Source: Brevundimonas aurantiaca
Lineage (GTDB): Bacteria; Pseudomonadota; Alphaproteobacteria; Caulobacterales; Caulobacteraceae
Assembly (NCBI RefSeq): GCF_014199955.1
Contig: NZ_JACHOQ010000001.1
Coordinates: forward strand, 62,001 to 126,000
Length of the DNA: 64,000 bases
Direction: 5' to 3'
Under the pieces are notes generated by a model, which worked only from the letters and a program-made list of their open reading frames with translations, was not told the origin of the DNA and searched no databases. Both the position numbers and the translations under genes were made by a program. Below, in pieces: positions 43,092 through 53,879 of this stretch. Numbering within the stretch: the stretch's first letter is position 1; every line of letters starts with the position of its first letter.

Positions 43092-45758
43092 ATGTCAAAG
43101 ACCATGCTGATCGACGCGGCCCACCCGGAAGAAACCCGGGTCGCGATCGTAGACGGACGCCAGATTGAGGAATTCGATTTCGAATCCCGCGCGAAGCGCC
43201 AGCTTCGCGGCAACATCTATCTTGCCAAGGTCACTCGCGTAGAGCCCAGCCTACAGGCCGCCTTTGTCGAATACGGCGGCAACCGTCACGGCTTTCTGGC
43301 CTTCAACGAAATCCACCCGGACTACTACCAGATCCCCGTCGCCGACCGCGAAGCCATCATGGCCGAGGCGCATGACGACGAGGACGAGGACGATCTGGAT
43401 CGGGAATCCACCGGCGACGACGTCGATCCGGAGGCCGCCCTGGCCGACGAAGAGCGGCTGAAGCGCCGGCTGATGCGCCGCTACAAGATCCAGGACGTCA
43501 TCAAGCGTCGCCAGATCCTGCTGGTGCAGGTCGTCAAGGACGAGCGCGGCGCCAAGGGCGCAGCCCTGACCACCTGGCTGTCGCTGGCCGGCCGCTACTG
43601 CGTCCTGATGCCTAACACCGGCAAGGGCGGCGGCATCAGCCGAAAGATCACCAACACCTCGGACCGTCGCCGGCTGAAGAGCGCCGTCGCCGCGCTCGAC
43701 GTTCCCAAGGGCATGGGCCTGATCATCCGCACCGCCGGCGCCAAGCGCACCAAGGCCGAGATCAAGCGCGACTATCAGTATCTGCTGCGTCTGTGGGAGA
43801 CGATCCGCGAGACCACCCTCGCCTCCCACGCCCCCTCGCTGATCTACGAAGAAGAGAACCTCGTCCGGCGCGCCGTGCGCGACATGTTCGACAAGGACTT
43901 CGACGGCATTCAGGTCGAGGGCGTCGAGGGCTTCAAGGAAGCGCGCGACTTCATGCGCGTGCTGATGCCCGCTCAGGCCAAGAAGGTTCACCTGTACCGC
44001 GGCTCGCGCCCCCTGTTCGCGGCCAACGGCATCGAAGAACTGCTGACCCAAATCCACCAGCCGGTCGTGCCGCTGAAGTCGGGCGGCTATCTGGTCATCA
44101 ACCAGACCGAAGCCCTGGTGGCTATCGACGTCAACTCGGGCCGCGCCACCAAGGAACGCAACGTCGAACAGACGGCGTTCAAGACCAACCTGGAAGCGGC
44201 GGAAGAAGCCGCCCGCCAGCTGCGCCTGCGCGACCTCGCCGGCCTGGTCGTCATCGACTTCATCGACATGGATGAAGGCAAGAACAACCGCACGGTCGAG
44301 CGGGTGCTGAAGGAGGCCCTGTCGACCGACCGCGCCCGTATCCAGATGGGCCGCATCTCGCCCTTCGGCCTGATGGAGATCAGCCGCCAGCGTCGTCGCC
44401 TGGGCGTGATCGAGGGCGCAACCGAGGCGTGCCCGCACTGCCAGGGCACCGGCCGCATCCGCTCAGCCGAATCCGCCGCCCTGATGACCCTGCGCGCTGT
44501 CGATATCGAGGCCGGCAAGAACGGCGCGGGCGTCGTGGTGCTGAAGGTCTGCACCGCCGTCGGCCTTTACATCCTGAACCACAAGCGCGCCTATCTGCAG
44601 TCGCTGCTGGAGCGTCGCGGTCTGAACGTCATCGTCCAGATCGACGACAGCCTGGGCCAGGGCGAACACAATATCGAGCGTACCGAGACCAACGAGGACT
44701 TTGTCGCGCCCGAGATCGAGATGCCCATCCTCGACGACGATTTCGACGCCTCCCTCTATGAAGACGAGGATGAGGAGGACGACGAAGAGATCATCGCCGA
44801 CGACGAGGACGACGATCTGGACGCCCTGGACCGCGAGGACAGCGACGATGACGAGCCGCGCGAGCGGGCCGAACGTCACGACGGGGGCGGTCGCGGACGG
44901 AACCGTCGCCGTCGTCGCGGCGGGCGTCGCGACGAGGAAGGCGGGGAAACGGACACCGCCGATACGATGGATGTCGCCGACGCCTCGGACGATGAGGACG
45001 ATGAGAACGGTCGCCGCCGTCGCCGTGGCCGCCGCGGCGGGCGCCGGGTGCGCGAGGACGGCGAGCGTGACGTCTACAGCTGGGTGCGCGGCCGCACGCC
45101 GTCGCTGGACAATCCCTATGTCTGGTTCGATCCGCTGAATCCGGGACGGCCAGAGCCCCGCTCCGACCGTGCTGAGCGCGGCGATCGCCCCGCGGCGGCC
45201 GAGGCCGAGGTTGAAGGTCTGAACGTCGTCGCTGCGGCAAGCGGCGGCGAAGAGGGCGGACGTTCGCGGCGCCGTCGCAGACGCGGTCGGGGCCGAGGCG
45301 GCGACGCCCAGGACCTCAAGGCGGACGCCGCCGTCGCCGAAACCGCCGACGAGACCCCGGAGGCGGCGGTCCTGACCGAGACCGTCGCCGCCGAGGCTCA
45401 GCCGGAGGCGCAAGCCGAACCGCAATCCGCCGTACAGCCCGAGCCGCAGCGCCGTCGCGTGCGCCGCAAGACCGCCGCCGCCCCAACCGTCGCGACGCCG
45501 GCCGAGGCGGAGGTCGAGGTCGAAGTCGAAAGCGAAACGCCAGCCGCCGCCGTCACGCCTGAGCCTGAACCGGTCCAGCCGGAAGCGACGCCGACGGCGG
45601 TCGAGGCCGACCAGCCGGTGCTGACGGCCGCGACGGCGGAGTTGGAAACCTTCGAGGCGCCCAAGCCCGAGGTCGATATCGAAGCCATCATCGCCGAAGA
45701 CCCCAATCAAATCGTCGCCCCGCCTGAAAAGCCCAAGCGCGGGTGGTGGCGCCGCTGA
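43092..45758 (+). CDS. rne: Ribonuclease E
   Basis: 888 residues from the ATG at 43092, which gives the standard N-terminus (SKTMLIDAAHPEETRVAIVDG). S1 RNA-binding domain (35-170) carries a long acidic insertion (about 97-125) found in alphaproteobacterial enzymes; the DNase I-like domain has metal ligands D346 (AIDVNSG) and D389 (VIDFIDMD); the zinc link is C447-C450 (CPHC). The C-terminal half is disordered, alternately acidic and Arg-rich, and ends KPKRGWWRR, the RNA-binding tail of this group. Core endonuclease of the degradosome. Divergent from the amidase with a long leader. Confidence 0.95.
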   Translation: MSKTMLIDAAHPEETRVAIVDGRQIEEFDFESRAKRQLRGNIYLAKVTRVEPSLQAAFVEYGGNRHGFLAFNEIHPDYYQIPVADREAIMAEAHDDEDEDDLDRESTGDDVDPEAALADEERLKRRLMRRYKIQDVIKRRQILLVQVVKDERGAKGAALTTWLSLAGRYCVLMPNTGKGGGISRKITNTSDRRRLKSAVAALDVPKGMGLIIRTAGAKRTKAEIKRDYQYLLRLWETIRETTLASHAPSLIYEEENLVRRAVRDMFDKDFDGIQVEGVEGFKEARDFMRVLMPAQAKKVHLYRGSRPLFAANGIEELLTQIHQPVVPLKSGGYLVINQTEALVAIDVNSGRATKERNVEQTAFKTNLEAAEEAARQLRLRDLAGLVVIDFIDMDEGKNNRTVERVLKEALSTDRARIQMGRISPFGLMEISRQRRRLGVIEGATEACPHCQGTGRIRSAESAALMTLRAVDIEAGKNGAGVVVLKVCTAVGLYILNHKRAYLQSLLERRGLNVIVQIDDSLGQGEHNIERTETNEDFVAPEIEMPILDDDFDASLYEDEDEEDDEEIIADDEDDDLDALDREDSDDDEPRERAERHDGGGRGRNRRRRRGGRRDEEGGETDTADTMDVADASDDEDDENGRRRRRGRRGGRRVREDGERDVYSWVRGRTPSLDNPYVWFDPLNPGRPEPRSDRAERGDRPAAAEAEVEGLNVVAAASGGEEGGRSRRRRRRGRGRGGDAQDLKADAAVAETADETPEAAVLTETVAAEAQPEAQAEPQSAVQPEPQRRRVRRKTAAAPTVATPAEAEVEVEVESETPAAAVTPEPEPVQPEATPTAVEADQPVLTAATAELETFEAPKPEVDIEAIIAEDPNQIVAPPEKPKRGWWRR

Positions 45759-45816
45759 TCGGTCACGATTAAGCTGTCAGGATGCAGGCGGGGGCCGGTC
45801 GTTTTTGGAGTACGCC

Positions 45817-47217
45817 ATGACGTGGCTTCCCCGATCCGCATCCCGCCTTCTGACCGCGGCGGCGGTGGGCTTTGCAGCCCTCGTCGCCGCCGGTCAGGCC
45901 TCGGCCCAGAGCCTGATCCGCGACACCGAGATCGAGGGGATCATCCGCGAATGGGTCGATCCGGTCTTCGTCTCCATGGGTCTGAACCCGTCCGACGTCG
46001 AGGTTCTTCTGGTCAATGACAATGAGCTGAACGCCTTCGCCACGCGCGGGCGGATCATGGGCGTGAACACCGGCCTGATCCTGCGGACCAAGAACCCCAA
46101 TGAGCTGTTGGGCGTGATGGCGCACGAGGCGGGCCATATCAAGAACCGCCACACCCAGCGCGACGGGGCCCAAAACGCGGCCAAACAGCCGATGTTCATG
46201 ACCATGGCCCTGGGCGCCCTGGCCATCGCCGCAGGCGCGCCGGATGCGGGCGTCGCCCTCTTGGGCTCCAGCCAGTATTTCGGCACGATCGGTGCCCTGC
46301 AATATATGCAGAGCCAGGAGGGCGAGGCCGATCTGACCGGCGCACGCGCCCTGGAGGCGGCCGGTGAATCCGGCGCGGGCCTGGTGTCCTTCTTCGAGAA
46401 TTTCCGCGCCCAGGAGGTCTTCTCCGACGCCCGCCGCTATCCCTATTTCCGCAGCCACCCCCTGTCGTCGCAGCGGATCGAATCCCTCCGGCGTTTCGTG
46501 CAGGACCAGCCCCATTACGACCATCGCGACAGTCCCGAGCGGATGGCCCAGCACGCCCTGATCCTGGCCAAGATCCACGCCTTCATGGACCCGCCCAACA
46601 CCACCCTGCGGGCCTATCCGTCTTCCGATGTCAGCCTGCCCGGCCGCTACGCCCGCGCCATCGCCTGGTATCGGGACGGCCAGACCGACAAGGCGCTGAC
46701 GGCTGTGGACGCCCTGATCGCCGAAGACCCTCAGAACCCCTATTTCGCGGAACTGAAGGGCCAGATCTATTTCGAAGAGGGCCGCCCGACCGAGGCCGTA
46801 ACCGCCCACCGCGAGGCGGTGCGGCTGAAGCCTGACGCCCCCCTGCTGCGGATCAACCTGGCCCACGCCCTGATCGGCACAGAGGACCCCAAGAACCTCG
46901 ACGAGGCCATCGACCAGCTCAAACACGCCACGGTCGCCGAGCGCGAGAACACCATGGCCTGGCGTTTGCTGGGACAGGCCTACGCCGCCCAGGGCAAGGA
47001 GGGCGAGGCCCGGCTGGCGACCGCCGAATACTATTTCGCCGCCGGCCAGGAACAGCAGGCCACCCAGTTCGCCCTGCGGGCCCGCAGCATGCTGGACCCC
47101 AACTCCATTGAATGGCGCCGGGCGGTGGATATCGTCCTGGCGTCCGGCGCGACGCCCGATGATCTTTTGGACCTCGATCGCCGCGAAGCCGGCCGTCGTC
47201 CCGCCACCCTGAACTGA
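45817..47217 (+). CDS. M48 family metalloprotease with TPR domain (BepA-like)
   Basis: 466 residues from the ATG at 45817, eight bases after GGAG; an upstream TTG is rejected. Signal peptide (LLTAAAVGFAALVAAGQASA), then the M48 protease with HEAGH zinc motif (about residues 108-112) and downstream Glu in EGEADLTGARAL, followed by a TPR solenoid (ALTAVDALIAEDPQNPYFAELKGQIYFEEGRP and repeats). Like BepA it is likely a periplasmic chaperone-protease acting on outer-membrane assembly. Confidence 0.9.
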   Translation: MTWLPRSASRLLTAAAVGFAALVAAGQASAQSLIRDTEIEGIIREWVDPVFVSMGLNPSDVEVLLVNDNELNAFATRGRIMGVNTGLILRTKNPNELLGVMAHEAGHIKNRHTQRDGAQNAAKQPMFMTMALGALAIAAGAPDAGVALLGSSQYFGTIGALQYMQSQEGEADLTGARALEAAGESGAGLVSFFENFRAQEVFSDARRYPYFRSHPLSSQRIESLRRFVQDQPHYDHRDSPERMAQHALILAKIHAFMDPPNTTLRAYPSSDVSLPGRYARAIAWYRDGQTDKALTAVDALIAEDPQNPYFAELKGQIYFEEGRPTEAVTAHREAVRLKPDAPLLRINLAHALIGTEDPKNLDEAIDQLKHATVAERENTMAWRLLGQAYAAQGKEGEARLATAEYYFAAGQEQQATQFALRARSMLDPNSIEWRRAVDIVLASGATPDDLLDLDRREAGRRPATLN

Positions 47218-47245
47218 TCCCCCTCCCCGCCTGTTGCGAGACTTC

Positions 47246-48031
47246 ATGACCCACGACGCCCCCGCGCCCGAGACACCCGCCGCTCCGCCCGCCCCGGCCC
47301 GCCGGATGAACGGGGCCGTCGCCGGCTATGTCGCCCTGGGGGTGTCGGTGGTCGCCCTGGGCCTGGCCGCCGCGCCCTATCTCGGCGGCGGGTCCAGCGA
47401 TGTCCGCGCCTATCTCCTGGAACATCCCGAAGTCCTGCAGGAAGCCAGCCTCGCCTTGCAGGCCAAGGAGGGGCAGGCCCGGGTCGATGAAACCAACCAG
47501 GCCGCCGCCGCCAACGCCGCGCTTCTGGCCCCCGACCGCCGCGACCCCGCCTTCGGTCCGGCCGACGCCAAGGTCACGGTGATCGAATTCTTCGACTTCC
47601 GCTGCCCCGGCTGCAAGGCGGTGGCGCCCCAGTACCGCGCCCTGATGGCCGCGCATCCGGACGTCCGGTTCGTCTTCAAGGATTGGCCGATCCTGGACCG
47701 GGGAGAGGACATAACCTCGCAATACGCCGCCCGCGCCGCCCTGGCCGCCCATCAGCAGGGCAAGTATCTCGAGGTCTATGACGCCCTGATGACCGAGCGG
47801 GCCCTGACGCCAGAGGCCATCGACCGCATCCTGGTCGAACACGGCGTCGATCTGGCCCGCGCCAAGGCGACCTTGGCCGCACCTGACACCACCCGCCACA
47901 TCGCCGACATCCACACCACGGCCGCCGCCCTGAAGCTTCAAGGCACCCCGACCTTCTTCGTCAACGGCAAGGCCGCCGCCAGCATCGACCCGGCCGAAAT
48001 CGCCCGCATGATCGAGGCGGCGAAGCGATGA
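47246..48031 (+). CDS. DsbA family thiol-disulfide oxidoreductase, membrane-anchored
   Basis: 261 residues from the ATG at 47246, 28 bases after the M48 gene. Hydrophobic anchor around residues 24-45, a helical Ala-rich linker (EASLALQAKEGQARVDETN), and a thioredoxin-fold DsbA domain with the active-site pair in FDFRCPGCKA (CPGC) and the cis-Pro loop LQGTPTFFVNG. It should oxidise or isomerise cysteines in the periplasm, possibly serving the outer-membrane assembly factors beside it (inference). Confidence 0.9.
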   Translation: MTHDAPAPETPAAPPAPARRMNGAVAGYVALGVSVVALGLAAAPYLGGGSSDVRAYLLEHPEVLQEASLALQAKEGQARVDETNQAAAANAALLAPDRRDPAFGPADAKVTVIEFFDFRCPGCKAVAPQYRALMAAHPDVRFVFKDWPILDRGEDITSQYAARAALAAHQQGKYLEVYDALMTERALTPEAIDRILVEHGVDLARAKATLAAPDTTRHIADIHTTAAALKLQGTPTFFVNGKAAASIDPAEIARMIEAAKR

Positions 48032-48075
48032 GGTTCAGGGCGCCAGCGGGCTGAAGCCCGACAGCACGCCGCGGA

Positions 48076-50096
48076 TCAGGCGGCCTGCAGCAGCAAGCGC
48101 AGGGCGCCGAAGGCGAAAACCAGCCCAAGCACCAACAACCAGCTTTTCCAGCCCGTCGCGCCCGTCGACGGGCTCTTCAGCTTTCCGGACCTGTTGGTGG
48201 CGAGGTCGAAGCTGACGCCGTTGGACGCCCGCATTTTCTGCAAGAAGGCGAAGTAGTCCTGAACCGCCTCGACCGGAACAATGCGGCGTTCGACATCGAC
48301 TTCGATGAGATGTCGCCCCTTGTATTCATCCAGCCATCTGAACTCGCTGACGCCGTGCACGCCTGGCCCCTCGAAACGCAGCCGCCACGGCGTGATCTGT
48401 GGTTTTATGGGGAAGACGAAGAGGCGTTCCGTCCTGACGATGCGCGGCGATCCCAGATCGATGGGCTGGTCGCGGCGGGGACGGTACTGGGTCTTCAAGG
48501 TCTCTCCGACCACGTCGTCGCGGGACTCGAAACGGACGCCCTTGTCGCCCCCTTCATTGACCGCATAGGGCCTGTGAACCCGATAATGCTCAAGGACCTC
48601 CAGCCGGTTGGCTGCGGGATCGTCGCTCCAGATCAGCGGCTCCAGCTCCGATAGCTCGCCATAGGCCGACTCCAGCCCTTCGCGCATCCGCAGGCTGACG
48701 CCGTCAGCCCCTCGTTCTCACGCCAGCGACGCATGTCGTCGGCGCGCCAGTCTCGATAGACGGTCCTGAGCTTGAGCTCGGCCGGATCAGTGGCCTTGTG
48801 ACCGAAGGTCCAGTGCTCCGTGGTCTCGCAGATCATTTTTCGTGCCGCTTCCGGAATCTTCTCCAACTCCGCATCTTCGGCCAGCGGCAGGCCGACCTTG
48901 TAGGGCGGGCGCGTCAGATGGGAGAGGCTTCCGAACTGCGGCGAACAGGTCGGGTCGAACCACCAGGCCTGTCCGTCGACCTCCACCCGCACGATACAGT
49001 GGTCGAAGGCCGTTGCATGGGGCAGCGCCTCGGCCAGCCCCTCGCGCAACTGCGTATTCACCAGGGCGGGACAAGCCTTGAAGCCCAGCCGCGTGAGAAT
49101 GGCGACGAGAAGACGAGACGCGTCCTTGCAGTCGCCATACCGGCTGTCCCAGATGTCCCTGATGGTGCGTGGACGAAAACCGCCCGCGCCCACGCCGATC
49201 GAATGATACCGCAACAGGCGCTGGACATATCTCAGCGCCTCCGCGACGCGCCCCTCAGCCGTGTGGGGTGCGGCGGCCATTTCGGCGACCGCGTCTTCCA
49301 GGCCCGCCGGCAGAACGTCCGTCGCATAGGCCTCGCGAAACAGGTCGGAGACGTCCGACCAGGTCATGCTGTCGGCGATGTGGACCTCGGCGTGGCCGAC
49401 AAAGGATGCGGGCGTATCCGCGTCATAGATGTAGACCGGCGCGTCGATCATGCGCCAGCGCAGTTGGCGCACCCCGTCCTCGACCGTGTCCTCGACCGGC
49501 GGAACCGCGCCCCGGGTCTGCATCGCGAGGCGCCGGTCCTCGGGAGCGCGAAGGCGGCAATCCGTCTCGATCGCAGGCGACGACCACTGTAGGCGGAAGT
49601 GCTGACTTAGGCGTCCTGCCAGGGCTGGATTGGCCCCGACGATGCTGAAGGCTGTTTCGACGACATCGCCGATGCGCACATCGGGAATGATCATGTGCGC
49701 CGTCAAACGACCGTCGTACATGGCCCGTTCGAGGTTCAACTCCCGCCGCAGCAGTTCAAACGCCGCCGGACTGGCGGCCTCCCGGCGCACTCCATCCCGC
49801 AAGACACTGGCGGTATGGACGACTAGATGTTCGTGAGCGGGATCAAACGTAATCTCGAAGCTGGCGCAGGTCTGAAGGCCGTCGCCGCCGGTCACCTTCT
49901 GCACCAGGCGGGAGCTATAGACGGGAACAGGTCCGCATACGTCCACCAGGGTCTCAGACAGGATGTAGCAGACGCCCCTCTTGCTCAGCGCAAACGGATC
50001 CCGATCGCCCAGGTCGATCGCACGCTGCGGAAACGTCTGTGGCGGCGGGGCGAACCTCAGCCGCGCGGTCTTATAGTCCTCGTCTCCGTAAGCCAT
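48076..50096 (-). pseudogene. DUF3857/transglutaminase-like membrane protein, frameshifted
   Basis: Two consecutive frames make one protein of about 670 residues. The first (ATG 50096, GGAG six bases before) carries DUF3857 and a transglutaminase core with catalytic Cys in RYGDCKDAS, His in AFDHCIVR and Asp in WFDPTC; it derails after RENEGL and stops at 48633. The second frame (in-frame from about 48710 to 48076) resumes GVSLRMREGLESAYG and ends in a C-terminal membrane segment (WLLVLGLVFAFGALRLLLQ). Adding one G to the GGGG run at 48708-48711 (minus strand) joins them as ENEGADGVSLRMREGL. Likely a recent mutation or sequence error; a functional product would be a periplasm-facing or cytoplasmic transglutaminase of unknown target. 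Confidence 0.8.
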
Positions 50097-50140
50097 TGGA
50101 TCTCCCCCAGGCTTCACCGTAGAGCAACGGGACCGAAAGC

Positions 50141-50170
50141 AAAACGGCCCCCGGATTTCTCCGGGGGCCG
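50141..50170 (-). terminator. Rho-independent terminator of tuf
   Basis: Perfect 11-bp stem (50145-50155 with 50160-50170), loop TTTC, then TTTT on the minus strand (50144-50141). It lies 30 bases past the tuf stop. Confidence 0.88.
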
Positions 50171-50200
50171 CTGAGGTCTTCGGGTCGTTTGGACCGTCGA

Positions 50201-51391
<1,191 letters not shown>

Positions 51392-51443
51392 GGCCAAACT
51401 CCTGATGGCCCGGGTTGAGGGGCGCGATGCTGATCTAAAAACC

Positions 51444-51517
51444 TGGAGCGGGTAGACGGGATCGAACCGACATCCTCAGCTTGGAAGGCTGCTGCACTAC
51501 CATTGTGCTATACCCGC
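51444..51517 (-). tRNA. tRNA-Gly (anticodon TCC)
   Basis: 74 bases including encoded CCA. Acceptor stem GCGGGTA/TACCCGC, D-stem GCAC/GTGC, anticodon loop CTTCCAA (anticodon TCC), TTCGATC T-loop. The T-stem has one apparent mismatch (T-T) at its second pair; the rest folds normally. It lies 52 bases upstream of tuf. Confidence 0.93.
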
Positions 51518-51595
51518 GCGGAGACTGCGGAAGTTCCGGGGAACGCCGCAGCCGATTCCTCTCCGTCGTCCTGATCCGTCGTGTTCGAAGGCGCG

Positions 51596-51679
51596 TGGTG
51601 GGGGAAGAAGGACTCGAACCTTCGAAGCTTACGCAGGGGATTTACAGTCCCCCCCCTTTGCCGCTCGGGACATTCCCCC
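51596..51679 (-). tRNA. tRNA-Tyr (anticodon GTA)
   Basis: 84 bases including encoded CCA. Class II tRNA: acceptor GGGGGAA/TTCCCCC, anticodon loop CTGTAAA (anticodon GTA), long variable arm TGCGTAAGC region, TTCGAGT T-loop. First gene of the tRNA-Tyr, tRNA-Gly, tuf series. Confidence 0.95.
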
Positions 51680-51827
51680 AACGCGCCTTGTCGAACCGCC
51701 GGACCCCTCGTTCCGCCCATAATCAAGCGGGACGAAACAAAAGCCTTCGGCATGTCGCCTCCTCTGCGATAGAGGGGGCGCCCAGACCCGAAAGCCCTTG
51801 GGGCTCCAAATCGGAGGGCGTCTTATA

Positions 51828-52712
51828 GTGTCGTCGAAATCAGAACGCAACGACCGTAGAAGCGGTAAAAAGCCAATCCCAGCAAACCCATCTTCCGGCC
51901 CGCGGGAAAGGGGCCAAAAGCCTGTCACAAAAGGCTTTTCCGGCCGAGAGGATGCCAGCCGAACCCCGCGTTCGCCCGATCGCGGCAAGGCGGACGCCGA
52001 TAATTTTCTGTGGGGCCGTCACCCCGTCCTCGCCGCCCTGGCGAATCCGGCGCGGCGCGGCATGGGCCGGTTGCTGGCCACGCCCGAGCGCGCCGCCGAA
52101 ATCGAGGAGGGCCGATTGGCGCATGGCCACAAGATCGAAGTGGTCGAGGGTCAGATCCTGACCCGCATGCTGCCGCCCGGCGCCGTCCATCAGGGTCTGG
52201 CCTTCAAGGTCCAGCCGCTGGAAGGGGTGTCGCTGGACGATCTGGCCGATCCGGCCCAGGGGGTCATCGTCATGCTGGACCAGTTGACCGATCCGCAGAA
52301 CGTCGGCGCCGTCTTCCGCTCGGCCCTGGCTTTTGGGGCGCGAGGAATCGTCGTTCAGGATCGCCATGCGCCCGCCCTGGCCGGCGCCCTGGCCAAGGCG
52401 GCGGTCGGCGCCACCGAACGCCTGCCCCATGCGCGAGTGACCAATCTGTCGCGCGCCCTGGAAAGACTGGCGGATCTGGGCTGGCGCGCGGTCGGCCTGG
52501 ACGGTTCGGCCGAGCAGACGCTGGAAGAGGCGCTGGACGCCCAGCCGACGGTCCTGGTCATGGGTTCCGAAGGCGACGGCATCCGTCGTCTGGTGGCCGA
52601 ACATTGCGACGTCCTGGCCAAGATCCCCATGCCGGGCGGATTCGAGAGCCTGAACGTCTCCAATGCGGCGGCCGTGGCGCTTTATGAGGCTGCGCGCGCG
52701 CAACGCGGCTGA
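51828..52712 (+). CDS. rlmB: 23S rRNA 2'-O-methyltransferase (SpoU/TrmH family)
   Basis: 294 residues from the GTG at 51828, with GGAGGG ten bases upstream. A basic disordered N-terminus (1-55) precedes the L30e-like substrate-binding domain (NFLWGRHPVLAALANP) and the SPOUT knot with motif 1 DQLTDPQNVGAVFRSALAFG, motif 2 VLVMGSEGDGI and motif 3 IPMPGGFESLNVSNAAAVALYE. It methylates G2251 of 23S rRNA in E. coli; exact position here is inferred. Confidence 0.9.
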   Translation: MSSKSERNDRRSGKKPIPANPSSGPRERGQKPVTKGFSGREDASRTPRSPDRGKADADNFLWGRHPVLAALANPARRGMGRLLATPERAAEIEEGRLAHGHKIEVVEGQILTRMLPPGAVHQGLAFKVQPLEGVSLDDLADPAQGVIVMLDQLTDPQNVGAVFRSALAFGARGIVVQDRHAPALAGALAKAAVGATERLPHARVTNLSRALERLADLGWRAVGLDGSAEQTLEEALDAQPTVLVMGSEGDGIRRLVAEHCDVLAKIPMPGGFESLNVSNAAAVALYEAARAQRG

Positions 52713-52743
52713 CAGACGGCGCGGGCGAGGTTAAGGAGCCGCC

Positions 52744-53553
52744 ATGGAAATCCTCTCTTCTCCCGAACTCGCCAGCCAAGCGACCGCGCTGGGCCAGGTT
52801 CTGCTGATGGATCTGGTCCTGGCCGGCGACAACGCCGTCGCCGTCGGCTTGGCCGCCGCCGCCCTGCCCCAGGAACAGCGCAAGAAGGCCATTCTGATCG
52901 GCCTGGCCGCCGCCGTGGTCATGCGCATCGGCTTCGCCCTGATCACCGTGCAGCTGCTGGCCCTGGTCGGGCTGCTGCTGGCGGGCGGTCTTCTGCTGCT
53001 TTGGGTCTGTTGGAAGATGTGGCGAGAACTGCAGGAGCAGCGCACCCACGATCAGGCCGAGGCGGAAAAGGAGCTGGAGCTCGCCCTGAGCATCGAGCAC
53101 GGCACCGGCCCCTCGCCCGAAGAGCTGGGCGTCAAGCGCAAGTCCTTCGGCGCCGCCCTGCTCCAGATCATGATCGCCGACATCACCATGTCGCTGGACA
53201 ATGTGCTGGCCGTCGCCGGCGCCGCCCACGAACACCCTTGGATCATGGTCTTCGGCCTGATCCTGTCCATCGCCCTGATGGGTGTGGCGGCGACCTATAT
53301 CGCCCGCCTGCTGCACCGCTTCCGCTGGATCGGCTATTTCGGTCTGGTCGTGGTTCTGTACGTCGCCCTGCATATGATCTGGGACGGCGCGCGTCAGGTG
53401 GTGGTCCGCACCGGCCATATGGATGAGTTCAACGCCTCGGCGCCGGCCTTCATCGAGATAAGTCCCGAGGAAGCGGCCAAACACATGGGCCAAAAGCGGA
53501 TTGAGGACAGTTCCGCCCCTGCGCCCGCCGCCCCGACTGCGCCCGCCGCATGA
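52744..53553 (+). CDS. TerC/YjbE family integral membrane protein
   Basis: 269 residues, seven or so hydrophobic segments. Conserved Asp-rich motifs LMDLVLAGDNAVAVGL (residues 20-35) and MIADITMSLDNVLAVAGA lie in membrane helices, as in metal-exporting TerC proteins (Mn2+ or tellurite-linked). AAGGAG six bases before the ATG. C-terminus is Ala/Pro-rich. No yybP-ykoY riboswitch is visible upstream. The ATG of the rhodanese gene overlaps its stop. Confidence 0.85.
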   Translation: MEILSSPELASQATALGQVLLMDLVLAGDNAVAVGLAAAALPQEQRKKAILIGLAAAVVMRIGFALITVQLLALVGLLLAGGLLLLWVCWKMWRELQEQRTHDQAEAEKELELALSIEHGTGPSPEELGVKRKSFGAALLQIMIADITMSLDNVLAVAGAAHEHPWIMVFGLILSIALMGVAATYIARLLHRFRWIGYFGLVVVLYVALHMIWDGARQVVVRTGHMDEFNASAPAFIEISPEEAAKHMGQKRIEDSSAPAPAAPTAPAA

Positions 53554-53879
53554 CGGTCGCGACGGTCGATGTCGAAACCGCCGCCGCCTGGCTGCAAGCG
53601 GGCGAAGCCGTGCTGATCGACGTGCGCGAGGCGGACGAGTTCGCCGCCGCCCACGTCGAGGGCGCGATCCTGGCCCCGCTCAGCGCCATGCCCGCAGCCT
53701 GGCAGGCGCTGGACCTTCCGGCCGACCGCAAGATCGTGGTCATGTGCCTGAAGGGCGGTCGCAGCCATCAGGTCTGCGCCTTCATCGGCCCGACCGGGCC
53801 GGAGGGTCAGCCGCTGTTCAACCTGACCGGTGGGATCCAGGCCTGGTACGCCGCCGGTCTGCCGATCATCGAGGGTTAG
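53550..53879 (+). CDS. Rhodanese-like sulfurtransferase
   Basis: 109 residues, overlapping the terC stop (ATGA). Single rhodanese domain with catalytic Cys in MCLKGGRSHQV and the IDVREADEFAAAHVEGA signature. It can carry a persulfide for transfer to thiols or cyanide. Its 3' end overlaps, in convergent orientation, the AhpD-like gene, and the nearby ArsR regulator has a persulfide-sensor look, so sulfur handling is a reasonable common theme (inference). Confidence 0.9.
   Translation: MTVATVDVETAAAWLQAGEAVLIDVREADEFAAAHVEGAILAPLSAMPAAWQALDLPADRKIVVMCLKGGRSHQVCAFIGPTGPEGQPLFNLTGGIQAWYAAGLPIIEG

Noticed and set aside
42718..43098. 126-codon minus-strand frame in the rne leader
   Set aside because: No ribosome site, no motifs; overlaps the rne start and is Arg/Pro/Gly-rich like other antisense frames.
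52713..52743. yybP-ykoY manganese riboswitch before the terC gene
   Set aside because: Only about 30 bases separate rlmB and terC, too short for that riboswitch.
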